Assembly: GCA_018340375.1 (NCBI GenBank)
Contig: JAFFJZ010000025.1
Coordinates: forward strand, 201,501 to 265,500
Origin: Gonatopus flavifemur
Lineage: Eukaryota > Arthropoda > Insecta > Hymenoptera > Dryinidae
Direction of reading: 5' to 3'
Length of the DNA stretch: 64,000 nt
The translations under genes and the position numbers were made by a program. Shown piece by piece: positions 30,690-42,869 of the stretch. Position 1 is the stretch's first letter; each line of letters begins with the position of its first letter. The notes below the pieces were generated by a model. It did no database searches and was not told the origin of the DNA. It worked only from the letters and a program-made list of their open reading frames with translations.

Positions 30690-33000
30690 ACAGGGGAGAG
30701 ATTAAATATGCTTTCGCGAGAACATTTCTGGTTTGTTCGGGGATCTTCAACAGTCACATGATGCAAAAGAGGGGCGGTTATTCATTGACAGTGACAAGAA
30801 CAGTTTCAAAGCAGTTATTTTGCATACCGTAAAATGGGGTTACTTTGATTAATTTCGAAATTTATAACACTTCAAAAGTCAAACTACTTGAAATGGAATT
30901 TCACGGGATTATTATCATAATCGGTTTCCATAAAACTGTCAATATGCTTCACCAGAAAAGATCCGGTCAGTTAGTTTGGATTTGAATAATTAAGAACCCT
31001 ATGATCAAAGTTACCCGTTGAGTGAGGTTATTTTGATCGCTTATATTTTGAGTAGGCGGTCGCTCAGTACATGTTTATGTTTCCTTATGAAATGAATGAT
31101 ACTGGTCAAGAAACATTCAAGAATAATAAACGTTCACGAGAATAATGAAATAACGTGAGTATCTCCGTTAAATCTTTCCAACAAACACAATGTTCGAAAG
31201 TTGTCAAAAAATCCTGCATGAGACGTATTTCTGATATCCATTAGATATTCTTCAGACAATGATCTGAAAGATATTTATCAGGTAATCAAAAGACTCCTTG
31301 TGCAACATTTTCCATCAAGTTTTAGACGCTGTGTTCATTGGATTTATTCACATCATTGTGAATAAAACAAAATCTTACTGGAATCACATAAACTCGGATT
31401 CTTTGATATGGAAACTTGAGCAAAATCTTACATATGGAATCAAATATCAATGCGAAACTGAAATCCTGTATGATCTGTATCATGTGATGCAATTTAATGT
31501 CAAAAAACTCTCTGATTAGAGCATCTGGATTCCTCTTTTCGCGTTGATCAAGTTTCCTTCGCCTTTCGCTTCTTCTTTCCTGCAAAAGTTGAGACATTTT
31601 CATCATTTTGGTTCCCTGACTCGAACATTGATACACTCGCTCCCAGAGCAACATTTGATCCAGTCCTTCCTCTCATTATCACCTTATGTGGCTGATCAAA
31701 ATCACACCACACCGTTGATCAAAGTTACCCCATAAACCTGATCAAAGTAACCTGGTGCACAAAATCTTCCAACCCCGAGTACACATTGGGGAGTACAATC
31801 TTGAGTTTTGATTCAAAGTATCTCCGAACAATTGATCAATCACATATTGCAATCCTAGATTAATTGGAATTCAGGGGATAGAATTAATGATCAAGTTTTC
31901 CGATATTATGAATTCAATGACAAAATTACACTCACGTCTTCACTATTTTTCTCACATCCATTTGCGATACAGATTGTTACATTGCTAACAGAATCATTTA
32001 GGGGTCTCCTGTGTTGCTGACCGGTGAAGAAAAAATTGAAAATCGAATCTCATCCACGCTCAAAATATTGTTTGATATACAAACAAAGTAGTTATCAAAG
32101 TAAACCCGCGGATCAAAGTAACCCAATTCTACGGTAACGGAAACGAAAAACCGTCGAAATTGCACATGCTGTTAATACTGAAGAATCCTATGGGACAATG
32201 ATCAAATTATTGGAATTTATCGGATACGAAGAGCACGATTGGAAGATTTTTTCCGATTTGAAAGTAGTGGGCATGCTATCTGGAATGCAGCGAGGACACA
32301 CAAAATATTAATGTGTCCTATGTATCTGGGATAGTCGTGATCGCGAACATCATTATAAAAAAAACACAATGGCCGCAAAGAAAAAACCATACGGTGGGTG
32401 AGAATGATGTCAAATATGTGGCTCTCGTAAGGAAAGAAGACATGATTCAACCATGATTACACATCAAACTGGGGCTTCTAAAGAATTTCGTGAGAGCGTT
32501 GAACAGAGAACTCTGTTCGAAAATCTCTCTATCGCGAAAATCGAAGAAGGGGTTTTCAATGGTTAACAAATAAAGAAACTGATGGAAGATGAAAAATTTC
32601 TGACATATTTGCCCCCTGGTGAAACTGCAGCCTGGAATTCGTTCAGGTCAGTTGTTTCTGGTTGCCTTGAGATTGATAAAGATCCGAAGTACAAAATGAT
32701 CGTGGCCAATTCACTTGAGAATGGGGCAGAAATAGTTATACAATACCATTCCCCTATTCCATTCTATTCCATCTTTCATCATATGTCCTGTATCCCTTTT
32801 TTTCTAACGGGAGTGAATATGTCTTTCAAGATCCATTCTTCAAATTCCCACTAAGATTGTTCGGTGAGAGATGGTGAGAGATTCCACCAACAGCTCAAGT
32901 CCATAGAGCAGCGTTACCAGGGATTTTGATATGAGAGAATGATGGGGGATTATATTTGGTTTCTTATAAGAGAACAGATGTAACAAAAAATGAACGACAA
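30690..33000 (+). pseudogene. Repeat-encoded insect protein of unknown function, decayed and split
   Basis: Fragments in shifting frames match a widespread repeat-borne arthropod protein that I recognise by pattern but cannot name. In order: ISGLFGDLQ..HDAKEGRLF and IDSDKNSFKAVILH (to 30824); AHAVNTEESYGTMIKLLEFI and CVLCIWDSRD.EHHYKKN (32166-32370); GASKEFRESVEQ...IEEGVFNG, then KFLTYLPPGETAAWNSFRSV (32590-32660); NMSFKIH...DGERFHQQ...IEQRYQG and MMGDYIWFLIRE (32815-32980). A TA-flanked element interrupts it at 30827-32134. Removing that element restores LHNGNE across the join. Several stops and shifts remain. Confidence 0.6.
30827..32134. mobile_element. TA-flanked element (CCGTAAAATGGGG family), 1.3 kb
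   Basis: Ends CCGTAAAATGGGGTTACTTT and the inverted AAAGTAACCCAATTCTACGG, with TA at 30825-30826 and 32135-32136. The terminal word (GATCAAAGTTACCC and inverse) recurs at least five times inside. No transposase; open frames within have no domain. Confidence 0.8.
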
Positions 33001-33539
33001 TCGAGGAGTCAAGATTATCTCCAATGAACTAATATTATATCAAAATATTGAAATGAAGATGAATCGAATCAATCAAACTCAAGTATACGCTATGAATAAG
33101 ATAGGAGTTCAAGGATGAGAAAAAAGCTGAATTTTGGTACTTGTACATAAAGGATTGTAGCTGAAGTAATGTTCAATGAATTTCCTTCTGTAAATACCTT
33201 GTTTTCTTCGTAAGAGTACAAACTCCACGTAGAAAATTTGTGACTGAACATATTTCCATGATTTCTATCATTTCCCGGCAAGAAAGTGACTTTTTTATTT
33301 TCTTTTTTCTTAAGAAACAAGATTTCCTCCACATATTTCGGTTTGCTGCACTCGAACTATCTAATTGATTAGTAACAACGGTGATGATATTCATTGGCGA
33401 TCCAATTATGTTCAATTCGACATCTCATGCAACCAGATTGGCCATTCCTAGCTCGAGATATACCTCAAATAGTGAAACTATCATCGGAAAAGAATTTTTC
33501 AAATTTGTGACGTGATATTTCGTCACAAGAGAGTCGCGA

Positions 33540-34640
33540 GATGGCACCGCACACGACCCCTATGAGAAGTGATCTTGTGATTAGAGGAAAAATATTGGTT
33601 CACATGAGAGACCCCAGCTGTCGCTCGCTTACACGAGAATCGGGGACACATCTCCTCTCATTCACTATTCCTGTCCTCCTCTAATCCCTGCCCTTTTATG
33701 ATTTGTGAAGGTTTCCCACCCCGAGGAGACAATGCGATCCGCCACGAGGTGACACGGTGGTCCCTCGCCACCGAAGGATGATCCACCAACCACAGGAGTC
33801 CACCTTCTCTCACCCCAGGCCGACCAACAGAGGAAGGAGAAACGCCCTCTATCGCCCTCTCACCTGAGCTGCCGACCTGGGAGAAAGAAGCGAACCACAT
33901 ACGCTACCTGGCCACTCATCACGCCCCTAGAAAAGGAGAAGGAAGGAAAGAGAGAGACAACACGGACCCCCATACTCCCCGGCACTCTCGGACAGAAGAA
34001 ATCAAAGAATTGGGGAAGGACAGAACCCCTCACCCCGGAGAACCCCCGTCTCACATATACCCACACTCACGCAACGACTAATTGGAGATCCTCATCGCCA
34101 GAACCAATGAAACAAGCTCAAGAGCTGAGCTCTAACGGAAAGTCACCGACGGAGTTCCGTGTGTCACTTTGCGAACTCACTGGTCGGTGGAGAAGAAGGG
34201 AGTGGCCATCTCCCCTGTCACTTCTGGTGTAATCGAGCAGCAGCGCGTACATGTGGAAAGTTGTTTTGAAGAAATTGGAGATACAGTAAGCGTGGGGTGC
34301 CATCGGGGCCCGAAATTCAGTTAATAACGTTGATACACATTCGCCAACGTAGTTACTCTGGTGCGAGAGTGCTGGTGAGGAGGAGTGCTGTGTTGTTTTC
34401 TCGGTGAGAAAGTTTTTTTTGTGACCTCCTCCACGTGTCCCTTTCTTTGATTTTCCCCTCCGCCCTTTGTGTTCCAACCCCCAATGCAACCCCCTTCGTT
34501 CGCTTTAGCCCTCCCTCGGACAAATTTTATGGTCGCGGATAACTACTGGACGACAAGCGCGCCACGCAGTACCATACTCAATGAAGTATTTGTTTCCCGA
34601 AACGAGCTTTGTGACGTGACGTGACTCTCGGAGCAACTTC
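33540..34640. other. GC-rich island, no assigned function
   Basis: This stretch is visibly richer in G+C than its surroundings, with many CC/GG runs and CG dinucleotides. Open frames on the minus strand (34118-34489, 33658-33900) show no recognisable domain. It could be a promoter-associated region or an old retroelement piece. Confidence 0.3.
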
Positions 34641-34761
34641 ACTTCTTGTCTTTTGATTGGAAAATTCTCAATGAACGCTAATTAACGTGAAATGTTCGAT
34701 TTTTGACCACCGTCCTCACCTCCCAACTGCCTCATACTTTTACATGTAAAAGCATTCATAA

Positions 34762-35047
34762 CCCAACTAGCATTGGAATATACTATGAACGTTCTCCGGA
34801 CATACTAAATATGTTACTTATGTATTCGAATATACGACGGTACATCAATCGAACGTCAATTGAATGAATATCGTACATTTTGAATTTACGAATTTTATGA
34901 ATACGTACTTTCTGAGTATATTGAAAACAGTCTCATTCGAATATTCTATAAACGCTGATTATATGTGCGTTGTATCTTATTCGTACATTCTACGAGCGTT
35001 TGTATTTCGTATATACGTTGAACTTCTTTTGCTGCTTGGGTACTTCG
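34762..35047. mobile_element. Word-array MITE: CGTACATT/AATATACG words
   Basis: Ends ACCCAACTAGCA and TGCTGCTTGGGTA. The interior repeats GAATATTC, CGTATATACG, GAACGTTC-like words about every 20-25 bp. Confidence 0.55.
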
Positions 35048-35049
35048 AA

Positions 35050-36660
35050 GTTATCATCTGTATACTCGTTTAAATAATTTAAATCTCATTGTCATATGCA
35101 CCCCTCATGTAGATCGCTTTTCCCTTGTTCATCAAATACCAAATCGAACAATCAATTCTGGAAAAAATGCAATGTGGTTGGATTCAGGAGAGTGGTCGGA
35201 AGTAGGTAATTTCACGTTACATTGATTATGAAACTTGCATGATTGGGAATTGGAAAAAAATGTCAACTCTATGTTTTTGACACTTCCAGCACATTAGTTT
35301 TTGTTTAAATCATATTTTCGGAAGAAAGTATTAAAAACCAAAAATAGAGATCGAATATTTTTCGACCATCATCATCATCCTCATCATCATCATCAATTCA
35401 ATTCAATCAATTTCTTGACCAACAATTGAAAAAATGTACTCCATCGGATCCTGAAATTTGGGGGTGGAAACCACATGGAATTACCCGCATATTTGAATAT
35501 CACTTTTGCATAGACCTCAAGCCATGTAGAATCAGAATTTATAAAGAGATTCATGGAAGAAAAGTCTCCTTTGATTAATTTTTTATTCATCGAAGAATTA
35601 TTGATTTGATTCGCCTTAGTCTACATTACTCTATTAAGTGGATGTTGGGTGTTCCACGTATATAAAAATTATGGAATGTGAGAACAATAACCGCGGATAT
35701 AAAATCATACTGCTGCATCAATATCCTCACGAATACAACGATCAAATTCATTTTCTCATAATGAGAATTCCCATCAATTAATATATCAGTCGAATCAAAT
35801 ACAAGTTCAACTTCAAGCGTCTTGCTATAAGTCAAATGTCTTCATCTTCGAACTGAGTCACGAAACAGGATTACAAAAAATGTCTCCATCCTTCGTTTCT
35901 TGTTTTTCTTCCATTCTCTTGTTCGTTCGTCGTTGAAAATAATTATAATGAAGTCAACGGCTGCTTCGTTTCCAGATGTGTAAGTGGAATTCTTGTGAAC
36001 AGTATCTCCTATTTTTATTGAGCACTGCCGCCGTGAATAGACTATGTTCCAACAACGTTGATTCTTGAAATGTAGACAAACTAAGTCCATATTTATAATA
36101 TCACGAAGGTTATAGGATTTATGTTCAAATATAAAAGTATTCCATTTGGAATAACTCCGAATCTTGGACGGTATGAGGATGATGAACATCGAAGATGGGG
36201 GTGCATTCGAGACGAGAAGATGTTTGAGACAATATCGTCTCGATTTCGAGAAGTATCGACAAACGTCATTATTGTCTCGGTATCGTGTAATATCGTTGGA
36301 ATAATATCGATATCGTCTCCATATCATCTAGATATGAAAATTTCGCATTCGTCATTCGAAATTCGTATTACAATGTCTCAGGTTTCCAATTGAATTATTG
36401 ACATAAGAGTGTCTCATATAACACGGAATATTCCACATATTTACAAAATATACATACTGAATCATTCAAATCTCTCCAAATAGCATAAGAGTTTAGGAGA
36501 GTTATTCGTGAATATATTATATTCATCATGAGATCTTTGAGAGCTCTTGTGCTATCTGGGATGTGCACACCCACACGGAGAGGAATGATGGTGTGAATGT
36601 TATCACATTTTGTAGAGAAGTAGTGCTCCAAGTGGAATAGTACAAAATTCACAACTGAAT
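35050..36660. other. Intergenic, mostly featureless
   Basis: Contains a (CAT)n run at 35369-35395 and TATCGTCTCGA-like words at 36185-36330 resembling those at 15820-15960. Open frames on either strand show no domain. Confidence 0.35.
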
Positions 36661-36663
36661 GTA

Positions 36664-37928
36664 TCAGGACCTTGAATAAGTCCTCGCTGTTTCATCACAG
36701 ATTGTACTAATAGTACTCTGTGCTTGGAATTTTGAATGGTAACGCACTTGCGAGGAAGTACTGTGTCTAACCTGGAATTTCAGTGTATGATAGTTAACTT
36801 TAGTGTAAACAACGTAATTGTTTATTAGTTTTGAAAATGTCTACTTTCGTGCCAACTAAACTGTATTCACGGGTAATTCTATTGCACTACTTTATTCAGA
36901 AAAAATATGTAGCTGGAGCACATAGGACTGAGACTTATGGTGACGATGCTCTATCGAATACGACATGCAGGGACTGGTTTCGACTCTTCAAAAATGATGA
37001 TTATCAACTTGAGGATAAAGGACGTTCTGGCATACCAAAAAAATTTGAAGACAGAGAATTGGAGGCATTACTCGATAAAGTACGATCTCAGACGCTAGCA
37101 AAACTTGGGAAACAATTACAAGTTGATGAGTTGACTGTTTCAAAACGTTTGAAAATGTTAGAAATGATCCAAAAGCAAGGACATTGGGTGCCGTACGGAT
37201 TGAAGCCAAGAGACATTGAACGGCATTTTGTTACGCGTGAACTACTGTTCCAACGGCAGAAAAGAGAAGGTTTTGCACCGTATCGTGACTGGCGATGGAA
37301 GATGGATACACTATGGTAATTCAAAGCGTAGAAAATCGTGGGGTAAGCCTGGCCACGCATCAACATCGTCCGCAAAACCAAACATCCATGATTCGAAGCT
37401 TCTTCTCTGTATTTGGTGGGATCAGCAAGGTGTAATTTATTATGAGCTGCTCAAACCGAATGAGACTATCACGAGGGATCACTATCGACTTCAATTGAGG
37501 CCTAAAAGAAAAACGGCCGCTATACGAGAAGAGACATGACAAAGTGATTTTGTTACATGACAACGCCCGGCCCCATGCTGCGAAACCAGTGAAAACCTAC
37601 TTGGAAACGCTTCGATGGGAAGTTCTAACCCACCCACCATATTCACCTGACATAGCCCCTTTTGATTTTCACCTATTCCGATCGATGGCACATAGCTTAG
37701 CTGACCAGCGTTTTCATTCTTACGAAGAAGCTAAAAATGGGTCGATTCTTGGATAGCCTCAAAAGACATGTCGTTTTTCCACCGCAGAATTCATATACTG
37801 CTGGAAAGATGGGAGAAAGTTGTCTCTAGTGATGGGCAATACTTTGAAGAAAACGTTTATGTTCCTTATATTTCGAATGAAGTTTTTATTTCGTGAAAAA
37901 ACAGCAAGGACTTATTCAAGGTCCTAAT
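36664..37928 (+). mobile_element. Decayed mariner (cecropia-type)
   Basis: Ends CAGGACCTTGAATAAGTCCT and the inverted AAGGACTTATTCAAGGTCC, about 30 bp each. The TA duplication is blurred (TAT on the left, TAA on the right). Confidence 0.75.
36831..37896 (+). pseudogene. mariner transposase, at least three frameshifts
   Basis: Four segments in shifting frames: 36831-37270 (HTH region), 37266-37500 (VTGDGRWIHYGNSKRRKSWG), 37500-37740 (LLHDNARPHAAKPVKTYLET, SPDIAPFDFHLFRSMAH) and 37738-37896 (C-terminus to TGA). WG(K/R)PGHASTS-like and YYELLKPNETIT-like blocks are typical of cecropia-subfamily mariners. All three Asp of the DD34D triad are still visible, but Glu after the first is Gly. Not functional. 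Confidence 0.85.
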
Positions 37929-38510
37929 GGTGAAAGTTCATGCATAATGGTTTGAGAAATCTTACGATTTGACGCAACTTCAAACCATAAAGCATGAATT
38001 TTCACTACATCCAGTTGTGAACATTATACTATCCCACTTATAGCACTACTTCAGTACAAAATGTAGTAATATTGAAAACATCATTTTTCTCCGTGCATAC
38101 CGAGCACATATTATCACAGTAATATTGGAAGATTGCAGCGATATTGCTGCGAGATTAGTGCAGAGTGGGTAGAATACTCCACCATGGAAATGTAATAGTA
38201 AGTACATGCATCAGGTATACGGGATTATTTGGAATACATACAATTTTCTTAAAATTGACTCAATATACTCGGATCAATGAATAATTTTCGAAATACTATA
38301 CTAGCACAGCAGATCATATTATCACATTGGAATTTTTATCTTCTCCTGAAAAAAATGAAATGGAATCATAAAATAACTGTGGAGTAATGAAAATGATGTG
38401 GAGACTTTGTGACTGTCAAATCGAATATCATCGCATAAAGTCATACCAGTCTGGTTTGATTCCAGTACGATGAAAATATACTAATTCTTATATTCCTTCG
38501 CATTTTACTA

Positions 38511-38590
38511 TCCCGGATAACACGAGAGTTCTAGAAGAGTTCATAACGAATTCGTATATAATTCTTTGAGAACTCATGCGCTATCTGGGA
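38511..38590. mobile_element. Short MITE, CCGGATA/TATCTGGG ends
   Basis: Left TCCCGGATAACACGAGAGTT and right GAACTCATGCGCTATCTGGGA are inverted copies. A related right end (GAGCTCTTGTGCTATCTGGG) occurs at about 36538-36557, and the ends resemble the MITE in BEN exon 1. Confidence 0.6.
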
Positions 38591-38594
38591 TTTC

Positions 38595-39520
38595 CTCCAG
38601 AATCACGCAAATTAAATCTCACACTAAGAAAACAATGTAGTCATAATCACCAGCAAGGAGAATAACACTGCGTTGAAGAATATGTTCCTAATTTGATGTA
38701 ATCTCTCCAGGATCCCTCCACCCGCTCCGATAGCTGACGGTACTGTTTTCGGCAGCAGTCATCAACAGTTGAAATGTTCCACCCAAAACGTCAATTCAGT
38801 TGGAAGATCCACAATTATTTTGTGCTCACAAGTATGCAAAAATATATTAATTGATAAAATAATCAAATTTTGACAACAAACTTTGCTGCTGACAAAGCTT
38901 AGTAGCGCCACCTTGCCACGCGAATGTTTAGGGATTGGAAACGTGGATAAGAATTGTAAACTGTATCTATACTGGATCCCATATGTAGATATGTTGGGAT
39001 GAATGTAGTTCTGATGACCTTCATATAGATTCACGATTAAGATGTTTGGTTATGATTATCAAACTTTATTTATTAATAACAAATTCTGATGATAATGATT
39101 AAATCTTGGTAACAATACACTAGAGTTTCTATAACAGTCTGACCAACTCGAGATCTGATGACGGATTGGTCAAGTTCTATAGAGGTCACCATTTTACCTT
39201 CTCTTTGATGTCCAACCCGAAGACATTTTGAAGTTTATTCCTGGCTCAAAGTGATCTTCAAGATCAAAACAAGCTGAACATGTTTCTGGGCTGGACATCA
39301 GTCAGCTCCAAGAGCTCTAGGAAAAGACTCCTCTGATTTGTGTTCTTCGAGATACAATGTATTCGACTGATTCGCTTGACGTCGCTGATATTGAATTATG
39401 GCTAGTGATCTTTGAGGATCCTACCAGAAATCAGGAGTTTCCAGACACTGACGAGCAATCGGGCACATTGTTAGTGCAGTATATCAGCCGTGTTCGTTGT
39501 AACGTGTCTCAAGGCTGGAG
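38595..39520. other. Intergenic, no supported features
   Basis: No ORF with a recognisable domain, and no clear repeat boundaries. Confidence 0.3.
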
Positions 39521-39526
39521 ACTGGA

Positions 39527-39583
39527 TGGGGACCAAATCAACGAAAAGACAAATCAACGAAATCAGTGTCCTCCCATCAACAA
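39527..39583. mobile_element. MITE H, internally deleted copy
   Basis: GGATGGGGACCAAATCAACG through GAAATCAGTGTCCTCCCATC matches the two ends of the 40474-40584 element with the middle missing. Confidence 0.5.
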
Positions 39584-39949
39584 CTCTCAATAAGTAAAGT
39601 GATGGAATATTGCGAAGTTATACAAAGTTCGCTCCAAAACACCACACAAATTTTCAAATTCAGAAGGACAAAAATCACATCCAATCATTGCTCTGCCAGT
39701 GTTTGCCACTCATTGAATAGTTATTTCTCTGATTCTTTGTATGTTCTATATACTTTCAACAGTAGATTACATTCTGAAAGGATAGAATCGGTTCACTTTT
39801 CAAGATACAGCGTTTCTTTGAACATGGTCCTCATTCACTATCTTCCATTCGCGTGAATCATACCTTAAGGAAAGGTACTTTTGAACCAGTATACAGGAGC
39901 AGGAGAACGAACCTTCTGATATATGAATTCTGACACTTGGGATATTACT

Positions 39950-40035
39950 TCACTCACTCCAACGGTTAAATATCTCGAACCACAAACTTCATTTTTGGGG
40001 TTTTGGCAGGCTCTTCGGCATTTGGCCCCACTGTG
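39950..40035 (-). mobile_element. Solo right end of a Transib element
   Basis: Read inward from 40035: CACAGTG, 22 bp, CCAAAACCC. It matches the ends at 8698 and 42746. No coding remnant is attached. Confidence 0.6.
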
Positions 40036-40348
40036 TAATAGGAGGTTACGGTCTCCTCATCAAGGCAAACGTTTTGGCACAAGAATCATCCAAATCTTCG
40101 CCTTATATCGGAAGTTATCGTGAACGAGAGGAAATACAGACAGACCGACACGCATGCACGCACGCACGCACGCACTCTTGGCAATCGCATTCTCTCAACA
40201 TTTTGAAACGTTCGGCAGAGGCGAAATACCCCCTTCTGCATAATGGATCTTTGACCCTATCACAATACTTCCTCATGTCCCTTATTTGTAAGCAACATTG
40301 ATAGTAAAATGAATTGACTAGCTTGTTACAGGTTAGAGCAACCCAGGA

Positions 40349-40472
40349 CAGAGACTTATGCTAGCGACTGCCGCGGAGATCGTAATTAGAAAGAACATTT
40401 CCTAATTAAAAACATCCCCATTTTCCTCCCTCCTAATGGTGTTATGCGCAACACTTGCTAGCATGAGTCTCC
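40349..40472. mobile_element. Foldback MITE
   Basis: CCAGGACAGAG-ACTTATGCTAGC pairs with GCTAGCATGAGTCTCCAGG. It abuts MITE H copy 40474-40584. Confidence 0.5.
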
Positions 40473-40473
40473 A

Positions 40474-40584
40474 GGATGGGGGCCAAATTAATGAAAAACC
40501 AGATCAACGAAGAGTTGGTTGAAAAGAGTGATGCGTCACACTCTCTCTTTTCAAACACTGATTTCGTTGATTTGGCCCCCATCC
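40474..40584. mobile_element. MITE H (GGATGGGGGCCAAAT family)
   Basis: Ends GGATGGGGGCCAAATTAATG and GTTGATTTGGCCCCCATCC. The interior has ACGAAGAGTTGGTTGAAAAG and TCACACTCTCTC blocks. It directly replaces the N-terminal part of the decayed Transib transposase to its right. Confidence 0.75.
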
Positions 40585-40589
40585 GACAA

Positions 40590-41901
40590 ATTCATCATGC
40601 TCACACAGATAAATATAACAGATGCAGCGTACAGCATGTTTTTGATCTGTAGGTGGGGTTGTGATGCAAGTTCAGGACAAATTTTATGTAAACAATCATT
40701 CGAAGATGGAGAATTGTCTGATTCTGATTCATTCTTACATCGATTGTTCCTCTCCAGCTAACTTCATTTGTTATACAGTCTCACACGTTAACTGTAATAT
40801 GGGAAGATCCTAGAACTTCGTCTCCACAGTTCTGCAGGCCAATCAGGCTACAATTCCCGCATGAAACCACAGGGAAAACAATGACCAATGTTCCAGAAAT
40901 TGAAGATCAGATAGTATCCTCGGCATCATTCAAAACACTCATCAACGGATCAGAAGTATCTGTCAAGTTTCAGTTGGCCTCAACCATGGTAGATGGTAAA
41001 GTTTGCAACGCTATTTCAGGTACACTTTCCGCCCAAAGTTGTTATTTGTGTGACTCAACGTCGGAAGGATCCAATAATGTTGCTGCAGTCATACAAGAAC
41101 CAATCAAAGAAGAGAATTTTAAATTTGCACTTTCAGTACTTAATACGTGGATACGTTTCTTTGAATGCTGTTTGAATGTATCTCACAAACTCGAGATTAA
41201 GAAATGGCAAGCGCGTGGGAAGGATGAGAGGGAGGTGGTAGAAAACCGAAAGATGTATATCAAAAAAGAATTCAAAGCAAACCTTGGGCTTATTGTTGAC
41301 CGTCCAAAAGTTGGTTTTGAGAGTACAAACGATGGCAATACTGCTCGACGTTTTTCTCAAAACATATCTGAGGTGGCTGCGATAACTGGACGTGACGAGG
41401 AACCCTTGAACAGATTCCACGTCATTCTGCGAGTAATTTCGAGTGGTCATGAGATGAATCACGATAAATTCGGGATCTACGCAAGGGAAACGGCTTTCAA
41501 ATTTGTTCAACTCTGCCCATAGGATTACATGCCAACACTAGTCCATAAAGTATGAATCCATAGACGCCGAATCATTGATTCTGCGTTGTTACCTATCGGT
41601 TAGATGTCAGAAGAAGCTCAAGAATCAACAAACAAATATATTGAGAAATACAGAGAAGATTTTGCTCGCAAGATGTCACACGTTGACATCATGCAGGATA
41701 CGTTCCTCAGGCTATCGATTACATCAGTTCCTTACATGTCAAGTTTGCGGAAACTTGCAAAAAAAAATTAACGAATTTTTGCCAGAAGCAACGGATGTAC
41801 TCTCTGAAGAGGGACATGTTGGGGTTTCAAACTAGGATGATGATTCTGCCGTTGTCTCTATCGATCATACTAATCTACGTAGTCATAATAATGATGATTG
41901 A
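40590..41901 (+). pseudogene. RAG1-like (Transib) transposase, copy 2, broken
   Basis: Frame 1 (40590-40760): FLICRWGCDASSGQ, with the first catalytic Asp. Frame 2 (about 40765-41770): FCRPIRLQFPHE, STMVDGKVCNAI, CYLC (zinc Cys pair), WIRFFECCLNVSHKLEIKKW, GLIVDRPKVGFESTNDGNTA; then stops at 41521, 41554 and 41602 around DYMPTLVHK and IHR (zinc His pair), MSEEAQESTNKYIEKYREDF (Glu block). A third frame gives an acidic tail ending SHNNDD at 41901. About half of the residues match copy 1 by eye. As in copy 1, the position facing RAG1 D708 has no Asp (SVLNTWIR). Confidence 0.85.
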
Positions 41902-42059
41902 AAACGTATTTTCTCTCACATGTAATGCATGACTGGGATTTTCAATTTTGTACAATGAAGTGGAGTGATAATCGCTTTATTATTGTCATAAATTGTATAG
42001 TGCCATTCGTTCGCAATACTTACTGTATTGTATTGACCACCATGTTGTTCCTGAATGTG

Positions 42060-42690
42060 GACCTCGAATTCGGAGTCAGCAACTCTGAAAAGCCCTTATC
42101 ACATGCTTCTCACGGAATATCATGCACCTCTTGGAATCAAGTCCAGCACATTGGATTAGCCATTCCGTTCTCAAATTTCGATTCTGAGTTCGTGATCAAC
42201 ATCCCCAAAAACCCCTGAGCACCGAGTTTGGAGGGAATTCCGTTGAATTTTGGAAGTTTTGTCCACCATTTTGAATGACAGGGTTTCGACGATAGATTCG
42301 TAATCAGCAATCCCACAAACCTCCGATTACCGCGTTTGGAGGGGATTTCGTTGAATTTTGGGAGTTTTGTCAGCCATATTGCATTTGTCATTTCGAATCC
42401 CAGAATTTTAACATCAGATTTGTAATCAGCTATCCCCAAAACCTCCGATTGCCGCGTTTGAAGGAAATCCGTTGGATTGTGGAGTTTTCATCCACCTCAT
42501 TGGATCCACCATTTTGAATTTCGAGATTTTGACAATAGACTCGCAATCAGCAATCCCCAAAACCTCCGATCACTCAGACTGAAGGGAATCCGTTGAATTT
42601 TAGGTTTTTGGTCCGCTTCTGAATTTCAGGATTTTGATAAGAGATTCGTGATCAGCGACCTCATGAGCTCCCAAGTACCAAGTTTCAAAC
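42060..42690. repeat. 3'-subterminal tandem array of Transib copy 2
   Basis: About five units of 105-125 bp, each with GATTCGTAATCAGCAATCCC, AAACCTCCGATT-like, GAATTCCGTTGAATTTT-like and CACCATTTTGAAT-like words. Same unit as 8246-8640. Confidence 0.75.
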
Positions 42691-42869
42691 ATATTGTAGA
42701 ACTCCTCGTAGTTTTGGCCAGCTTTTTGGTATTTGGCCCCACTGTGTATCAGGGTCAAATTCGGCTCAAGGGTTTTGAAAATACGAGGAAAAAATGATCA
42801 ACAAAATATTCAACCTTTGTAGGTAATTTTTGATGGGGTTGGTTATTCGAAATACTGTGTTCACCAATT

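Larger units (their letters stand above)
40585..42746 (+). mobile_element. Transib/RAG1-like element, copy 2, 5'-truncated
   Basis: The coding remnant is 40590-41901. The right end reads inward CACAGTG, 22 bp, CCAAAACTA (42746 to 42709). The left end is gone, lost at the MITE H junction. A subterminal tandem array precedes the right end, as in copy 1. Confidence 0.8.

Noticed and set aside
34118..34489. 123-aa minus-strand ORF in the GC-rich island
   Set aside because: No domain, biased composition; open frames are expected in GC-rich sequence.
35842..36327. 161-aa minus-strand ORF
   Set aside because: Low-complexity basic and aromatic composition, no recognisable motif, no splice or start support.
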